DNA of 16,174 nt from DASQFY01 sp036397815 (GTDB lineage: Bacteria > Chloroflexota > Limnocylindria > QHBO01). The stretch is taken from contig DASWIE010000086.1 in the NCBI GenBank assembly GCA_036397815.1, positions 1-16,174 on the forward strand, read 5' to 3'. The notes beneath the pieces are model-generated. The model saw only the letters and a program-made list of their open reading frames with translations, did not search any database and had not been told where the DNA came from. Shown here in pieces: positions 11,481-16,174 of this stretch (the first letter of the stretch is position 1; each line of letters starts with the position of its first letter). A program made the position numbers and the translations under genes.

Positions 11481-13151
11481 ATGTCCGAGCCGCGTGATCC
11501 CGAGCGATACCGCTGGCTTCAGCGATCGCTCGAGATGGTTCCCGGCATCGTCAGCTGGGCGATCATCATCGGGCCGATCTGGCTGAGCTTCAGCTATCCC
11601 TGGCTGGTCGCCTATTTCGTCCTGAGCTTCGACTTCTACTGGCTCTGCCGCGCGCTGTGGTTCGCCGGGGCCGTGATCGTGGCCTACCGCCGAATCCGTG
11701 ACGTGCTGGCCGTCGATTGGCGCGCGCGGCTCGCGGGGCTGGAGGATCGGCCGGCCCGCCGCGAGGCGCTGCTGGCACTGCTGGCCGGCCCGGCCGGCCG
11801 CCGCACTGGTGCGCTCGGGCTGGTGGCCGGCGGCCCGGCTCGCATTCCGGAAGTGCCGAATCGGTCCCGGATCGAGCGTGAGCTGCGCGAGCTGGACGCG
11901 ATCGACGCGCTGCCCTCACCGCCGCCGGATTGGCACAATTACGTCCACCTGGCGCTGATCCCGACCTACACCGAGCGGCTGGAGACGCTGCGGGAGACGG
12001 TCCGGGCGCTGGCCGCCGCGGAGTGGCCGATCGAGCGCAAGATCTGCGCCATCATCACCCGCGAGACCGATGTCGAGGGGATCGCGAACGTGGCGACCCT
12101 GCGCGAGGAGTTCGGTGGCGACTTCGCCGACTTCATCCACATCCTCGACCCGCTGGAGCCGGGGATCGTGGTCGGCAAGAGCAGCGCGATGGCCTGGGGT
12201 GGCCGCTACCTCTACCGGCTGCTGGTTCGTGAACGCGGGATGGATCCGAGCCGCATCCTGGTCACCGACCTGGACGCCGACTACCGCGTCCACCCCCAGT
12301 ACTTCACCTACCTGAGCTGGGTGCACCTGACCGATGCCAACCGCGAGACGCAGCTCTATCAGCCCATCCCGTACCTCCACAACAACATCTGGCGCGCGCC
12401 GATGCTGACCCGCCTTTTCGCGGCCGTGCTGACGCAGCTCCAGATGTGGCGCAGCGTGCTGCCGGAGAAGCTGCAGAGCTTCGGCAGCTACTCGACGACG
12501 CTCAACCTCGTCCACGAGGTCGGCTACTGGGCGACGGACGCGATTCCCGAGGACAGCCGCTTTTACTGGAAGAGCTACTTCACCTACGGGGATCGCTTCC
12601 GGGCGGTGCCGCTCTTCATCCCGATCCACGGCGACGCGGTGCGCGCCCGCGGCTACTGGCGCTCCCTGGCGACCCAGTACGTGCAGGCCCGCCGTTGGGC
12701 GTGGGGTGTCACCGACATCCCGTTCGTCATTCAGAACGCGATCCGGCACGCTGAGATCCCGCTCCTCAGCCGGGCGTGGCGGATCATCAACCTCTTCGGC
12801 GAGCACATCAACTGGGCGATCGCCCCGCTGGTCGTCACCTTTGGCGCGGCGCTCCCGCTCTTCGTGAATCCCGCGTTCGGGCAGACGACCCTCGGCCAGA
12901 ACCTGCCGCTCTATGCTGCCGCGATGCTGTCGCTGGCCCTGTTGGGTCTGGTGCCGCTGATCGGCATCGAGAACGCCATCGTGCCGCCGCGCCCGCCCGA
13001 ATGGGGCCTGCCCCGCCGCGTCCTCAGCTACCTGCAGTGGATCGGCCTGCCATTCGTGGGCATCCTGTTCAGCAACCTCCCTGCCCTCGACGCCCAGACG
13101 CGCCTGCTCACCGGGCGCTACCTCGAGTACCGGGTCACCGAGAAGGCCTGA
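11481..13151 (+). CDS. Membrane glycosyltransferase, family 2, processive type
   Basis: The protein has 556 residues. Two N-terminal membrane helices (about 23-45 and 47-68) lead through an Arg/Ala-rich region to a GT2 domain (about 150-410): HLALIPTYTERLETLRETV (157-175), the nucleotide/metal site TDLDADY (D263, D265, D267), a PED acceptor-site motif (E357, D358) and QARRW (402-406), the QxxRW of cellulose-synthase-like polymerising enzymes. Three or more helices follow (about 440-460, 475-495, 515-532). This indicates synthesis, and probably export, of a polysaccharide at the membrane from a nucleotide sugar; the sugar is unknown. The ATG has GAGGG nearby (11473-11477). The next gene begins 3 nt after its stop. 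Confidence 0.88.
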   Translation: MSEPRDPERYRWLQRSLEMVPGIVSWAIIIGPIWLSFSYPWLVAYFVLSFDFYWLCRALWFAGAVIVAYRRIRDVLAVDWRARLAGLEDRPARREALLALLAGPAGRRTGALGLVAGGPARIPEVPNRSRIERELRELDAIDALPSPPPDWHNYVHLALIPTYTERLETLRETVRALAAAEWPIERKICAIITRETDVEGIANVATLREEFGGDFADFIHILDPLEPGIVVGKSSAMAWGGRYLYRLLVRERGMDPSRILVTDLDADYRVHPQYFTYLSWVHLTDANRETQLYQPIPYLHNNIWRAPMLTRLFAAVLTQLQMWRSVLPEKLQSFGSYSTTLNLVHEVGYWATDAIPEDSRFYWKSYFTYGDRFRAVPLFIPIHGDAVRARGYWRSLATQYVQARRWAWGVTDIPFVIQNAIRHAEIPLLSRAWRIINLFGEHINWAIAPLVVTFGAALPLFVNPAFGQTTLGQNLPLYAAAMLSLALLGLVPLIGIENAIVPPRPPEWGLPRRVLSYLQWIGLPFVGILFSNLPALDAQTRLLTGRYLEYRVTEKA

Positions 13152-13154
13152 CCG

Positions 13155-14288
13155 ATGCCCGGCACGACCGTGGCCCTCGCCCCGATCCCGCTGGCGCGGG
13201 CGCCCGTGCGCCTCTTGTTCGGCCCGCTGGTCCTGTTGGCGGCCGGCAGCGTGGCGGCGATCGCCGGCGTGCTGGTGAGTGGCGCGGCCGGCGTGGGCCT
13301 GGTCGCGGCCGGCGTGGTGGTCGACGCGCTGGCCGTCTACCTGGCGATGGTGCTGTTCAGCCTGCGCCTGGACGTCGAGGTGGCCATGCTGCGGCTCAGC
13401 TGGATCGGCGGCGAGCGCCGCTACGTGCTCTCGCGCGGCGCCGTCACCCGCGTCCCGCTGCGCGGCTCCGAGGCGGCGTCCCTCCGCCCCCGCTTCGGGG
13501 CCATCGGCTGGGCGATGGGGCCGGCCACGCTGCGTCGCAGCGAGCCGATCGAGCTGGTGCGCCTGGCGCGCAGCGATTCGGTGATCCTGGTGCCGACCGA
13601 CCGCGGGCGGCTGGCGATCGCCCCCGCCTCGGAGCAGCAGCTTCTCACCGCGCTCGGCGCCGCGGCGCGGGTCCAGCAGCGGCTGGACGAGGTGGCCGTC
13701 CGAGCGCGGGCGCTGCTGCCGGCGCCGGCAGTCGAGGTCGACCACCGGATCGGCGCGGAGGCTGAGGCGCCGGCAGCAGCGCCGCCAACCGCGGAACCCC
13801 ACGTGCTGACGGGGATCGAGCGCGCCGTGCTCGAGGAGCGGCTGGCCGCGGAACGCGCCGCGGCGCTGGCAGCGGCGGAGGCGGAGCTCGAGCGCACGCT
13901 GACGATGGACGCCGAGATGCCCCAGGGCCAGGCTGCGGCCTCAGCCGTCGTGGCGCCGTCGCCGCGGCGTGCTCGCCGGCGCACAAGGTGGCAACGGCCA
14001 ACGTGGGTTGTCGGGGGAGCTCCCTCCGCGGCCCGGGCGATGCCCTTCCTGGCCGCCACCGTGCCGCTGCTCGGGGCGGTCGCGATCTGGGGAGCGGCGG
14101 CCGTGGTCGGCCGCCTGGACCTGGGCGACGCGGAGCTGCGGCCGGTCTCGCTGGCCCTGCTGGCGACCGGGCCGCTCGCTGCGATCGGCGCGCTCGCGGC
14201 TCGAGCGTGGTTCCCGCGCCTCTTCGGCCTGGTCGTGGTGAGCTCGCTGGCGGCGCTCCTGCTGGTCGGCCGGGCGCTGCTCGGCTGA
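13155..14288 (+). CDS. Membrane protein with PH-like domain, glycosyltransferase partner
   Basis: The protein has 377 residues. Two N-terminal helices (about 20-42 and 45-68) are followed by a beta-rich segment (72-157; LDVEVAMLRLSW, ELVRLARSDSVILVPTDR) that looks like a bacterial PH domain. Then comes a helical, possibly coiled Ala/Glu-rich stretch (219-249), an Arg-rich patch (271-278) and three C-terminal helices (about 295-318, 331-350, 355-375). Function is not known. The 3-nt gap to the glycosyltransferase gene argues that the two act together, for example as catalytic and accessory subunits of a polysaccharide synthase; this is inference. The domain call is by pattern only. Confidence 0.7.
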   Translation: MPGTTVALAPIPLARAPVRLLFGPLVLLAAGSVAAIAGVLVSGAAGVGLVAAGVVVDALAVYLAMVLFSLRLDVEVAMLRLSWIGGERRYVLSRGAVTRVPLRGSEAASLRPRFGAIGWAMGPATLRRSEPIELVRLARSDSVILVPTDRGRLAIAPASEQQLLTALGAAARVQQRLDEVAVRARALLPAPAVEVDHRIGAEAEAPAAAPPTAEPHVLTGIERAVLEERLAAERAAALAAAEAELERTLTMDAEMPQGQAAASAVVAPSPRRARRRTRWQRPTWVVGGAPSAARAMPFLAATVPLLGAVAIWGAAAVVGRLDLGDAELRPVSLALLATGPLAAIGALAARAWFPRLFGLVVVSSLAALLLVGRALLG

Positions 14289-14297
14289 TCGCGTCAA

Positions 14298-14326
14298 TTG
14301 ACACCGTGGCGCGGCGCTGCGACGAT
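14298..14326 (+). promoter_or_regulatory. Probable promoter of the T-box/ileS transcript
   Basis: A consensus TTGACA (14298-14303) is followed after 17 nt by GACGAT (14321-14326), a partial -10. Transcription would begin near 14333, just before the T-box leader. Confidence 0.5.
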
Positions 14327-14339
14327 CGCGCCGCGAACA

Positions 14340-14659
14340 ACTGAAGACGGCGACGACGGAGACAGCACCCGCGTCAGATGAGACCACAGCGAGCCCGGCG
14401 ACGGTGAAAGCGGGCGGCAGCTCAGGCGCGAGCGATCCCTCCCGAGCCGGAGGCGCCAAGCGGTCGGTGACCGTGGGTAACGCTTCCCGGGTGCGCCACC
14501 CGATAGCAGGAGGCGGCGCCATCGGTCACGTGGGAGGACCCGTGGCGCTCAGAGGGGACCGACGCCCAACGTGAGGCATCGGTCAAGCGCGGGTGGTACC
14601 GCGGGAAGCTGACGAACCTTCCCGTCCCGGGGTGTTCCGGGGCGGGTTTCTTGTTGCTT
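14340..14659 (+). ncRNA. T-box riboswitch, isoleucine-specific
   Basis: This tRNA-sensing leader controls ileS. Stem I can be drawn: base GGAG/CTCC (14358-14361 with 14439-14442), middle CGCGTC/GGCGCG (14370-14375 with 14425-14430), TGAG/CTCA (14379-14382 with 14421-14424), an AGCGAG motif (14388-14393) and distal stem GCCCG/CGGGC (14393-14397 with 14411-14415) with GGTG in its loop. The specifier loop between base and middle stems holds ATC (14435-14437), an Ile codon. The conserved T-box GGGTGGTACCGCGG (14591-14604) includes TGGT, matching the ACCA end expected of tRNA-Ile. Uncharged tRNA-Ile should stabilise the antiterminator and switch ileS on. Confidence 0.92.
14621..14659 (+). terminator. 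Intrinsic terminator of the ileS T-box
   Basis: CCCGTCCCGG (14621-14630) pairs with CCGGGGCGGG (14637-14646) over 10 bp with one T-G pair and a 6-nt loop, followed by the T-rich tail TTTCTTGTTGCTT (14647-14659). It precedes the ileS ribosome binding site, so control is by transcription attenuation. Confidence 0.85.
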
Positions 14660-14669
14660 GGAGTGAAGG

Positions 14670-16174
14670 TTGTTCAAGCCGGTATCGGGCAAGCTGGACG
14701 TTCCCGCCCTCGAGCGGGAGCAGATCGAGATCTGGCGAGAGCGCCGGACGATGGAGCGCTACCTGGCGCGCAACGCTGCGTCCGAGCGGCGCTGGAGCTT
14801 CCTGGACGGACCGATCACCGCCAACAACCCGATGGGCGTGCACCACGCCTGGGGCCGGACCTACAAGGACCTGTACCAGCGCTACCACACCATGCTCGGC
14901 GAGCGGCAGCGCTACCAGAACGGGTTCGACTGCCAGGGCCTGTGGATCGAGGTCGAGGCCGAGAAGGAGCTCGGCTTCAAGAACAAGCGCGACATCGAGC
15001 GCTACGGGATCGACCGGTTCGTGGAGTACTGCAAGCAGCGTACGCAGCGCTTCGCCGACCAGATCACCCAGCAGTCCATCCGCCTTGGCATGTGGATGGA
15101 CTGGGACAACAGCTACTACACCAACTCGGACGAGAACAACTACGCCATCTGGGACTTCCTGGCCGAGTGCCATCGCCGCGGCCTGATCTACCGCGGCCAC
15201 GACGTGATGCCGTGGTGCCCTCGCTGCGGGACGGGCCTGTCGAACATGGAGCTGGCGACCGAGGGCTACCGCGACCTGACGCACCTGTCGCTGACGGTGC
15301 GGCTGCCGGTCACCACTCCCGGCCACGAGGACGAGGACCTGTTGATCTGGACCACCACCCCGTGGACGCTGTCCAGCAACGTGGCGGCTGCGGTCCACCC
15401 CGAGCTCACCTACGTCCTGGTCGAGGGTCGTGACCGCCGGCGCTGGTGGCTGAGCCACGGCTCGCAGCCACGCGTCGCGCCCGAGGCCCGAATCGTGCGC
15501 GAGGCGCTTGGCGCCGAGCTGCTGGACCTGACCTATCGCGGTCCGTTCGACGAGCTGCCGGCCGCGGCCGGCGTGGAGCACCAGGTCATCGCGTGGGACG
15601 AGGTCTCGGACGAGGAGGGGACCGGGATCGTCCATATCGCCCCCGGAGCCGGGCAGGAGGACTTCGCGCTGTCGCGCCAGTTCAACCTGGCGGTGATCGA
15701 TCCGATCGACGAGTTCGGCCGCTTCCGCGACGGCTTCGGCTGGCAGAGCGGCCGCTACGCCGGCGCAGACGACCCCGACGGCGCGGACCTCGCCCGCGAG
15801 GTGGCGGAGGACCTCGAGCGCAAGGGCCTGGTGGTTGCGCGCGAGGAGTTCCGCCACTCCTATCCGGTCTGCTGGCGCTGCGGCACGCAGGTCGTGTTTC
15901 GGCTGGTCGACGAGTGGTTCATCGCCATGGATCCGCTGCGCGAGCCGCTCAGCGCCGCGACCCGGCAGGTCCGCTGGCTGCCGGAGGGGATCGGCCTGGA
16001 GGAGCGCGAGCTCGACTGGCTGCGGAACATGTCCGACTGGATGATCAGCAAGAAGCGCTACTACGGCCTGGCGCTGCCGATCTGGACCTGCGACGAGTGT
16101 GACGCCTGGGAGGTGATGGCCTCGAAGGAGGAGCTGCGCGAGCGGGCGGTGAGCGGCTGGGATCGCTTCGAGGG
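14670..16174 (+). CDS. ileS: Isoleucyl-tRNA synthetase, N-terminal 501 residues (runs off the window)
   Basis: The enzyme charges tRNA-Ile with isoleucine. The start is TTG at 14670: GGAG (14660-14663) is 6 nt upstream and an in-frame TGA at 14664 rules out earlier starts. The class I HxGH signature is replaced by GVHH (56-59) in ANNPMGVHHAWGR. The editing domain shows WTTTPWT (227-233) and GTGIVHIAPGAGQEDF with D331, so hydrolysis of Val-tRNA is expected. Cysteine pairs at 183/186, 401/404 and 474/477 may bind zinc. MISKKRYYG (458-466) corresponds to the family's WxISRQRYWG. KMSKS and the anticodon domain lie beyond the window. Expression is set by the T-box directly upstream. Confidence 0.96.
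   Translation, partial: MFKPVSGKLDVPALEREQIEIWRERRTMERYLARNAASERRWSFLDGPITANNPMGVHHAWGRTYKDLYQRYHTMLGERQRYQNGFDCQGLWIEVEAEKELGFKNKRDIERYGIDRFVEYCKQRTQRFADQITQQSIRLGMWMDWDNSYYTNSDENNYAIWDFLAECHRRGLIYRGHDVMPWCPRCGTGLSNMELATEGYRDLTHLSLTVRLPVTTPGHEDEDLLIWTTTPWTLSSNVAAAVHPELTYVLVEGRDRRRWWLSHGSQPRVAPEARIVREALGAELLDLTYRGPFDELPAAAGVEHQVIAWDEVSDEEGTGIVHIAPGAGQEDFALSRQFNLAVIDPIDEFGRFRDGFGWQSGRYAGADDPDGADLAREVAEDLERKGLVVAREEFRHSYPVCWRCGTQVVFRLVDEWFIAMDPLREPLSAATRQVRWLPEGIGLEERELDWLRNMSDWMISKKRYYGLALPIWTCDECDAWEVMASKEELRERAVSGWDRFE

Noticed and set aside
11916..13802. A 628-codon open frame on the minus strand
   Set aside because: It lies opposite the glycosyltransferase with its DxD and QxxRW motifs; the antisense product is Arg/His/Gln-rich noise.
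14593..15433. Plus-strand open frames overlapping the start of ileS
   Set aside because: They are in the wrong frames; the ileS frame from TTG 14670 carries all IleRS motifs.

Overview
The window is a high-GC bacterial chromosome segment with housekeeping genes on both strands. Frequent GTG and TTG starts, an rpsF-ssb-rpsR operon, lemA-htpX, zinc-ribbon type S18 and a transcriptional T-box on ileS fit a GC-rich Chloroflexota-like (or other Terrabacteria) soil or freshwater genome. That placement is inferred from gene content and style only. I see no phage, transposon, CRISPR array or rRNA.

Layout. 1-724: the end of one unknown gene and a membrane-anchored unknown protein that overlaps it. 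725-1084: gene-free, with two hairpins. 1085-2696: lemA-htpX, a membrane stress or quality-control pair. 2709-3187: a promoter, two leader hairpins and four tRNA genes (Phe, Gly, Gln, Cys). 3259-3696 (-): a VOC/glyoxalase-fold protein. 3889-4530: an unrecognised acidic membrane protein with a C-terminal tail of four 21-residue repeats. 4541-4670: three hairpins in a row, the last with 24-nt arms, lying between convergent genes. 4673-5128 (-): two tiny genes. 5165-5252: tRNA-Leu. 5283-6497 (-): an orphan CpaE-like ATPase with a degenerate receiver domain.

6559-8016: a structured leader followed by rpsF, ssb and rpsR. rpsF carries a long acidic extension, and the usual next gene, rplI, is absent here. 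8061-10283: TauE/SafE permease, DUF1634-like membrane protein and a CaCA-type cation/Ca2+ antiporter, apparently cotranscribed. 10431-11423: ilvE-type branched-chain aminotransferase with a TTG start. 11481-14288: a processive-type membrane glycosyltransferase plus a PH-like membrane partner. 14298-14659: promoter and complete Ile-specific T-box riboswitch with intrinsic terminator. 14670-end: ileS, N-terminal 501 residues.

The most notable points are these. The IleRS has GVHH in place of the class I HxGH signature, the altered form linked to mupirocin hyper-resistance in some type 2 IleRS enzymes. The repeat-tailed protein and the neighbouring hairpin cluster match nothing I recognise. The rpsF leader holds both a candidate S6:S18-binding hairpin and a short ORF with a good ribosome binding site.
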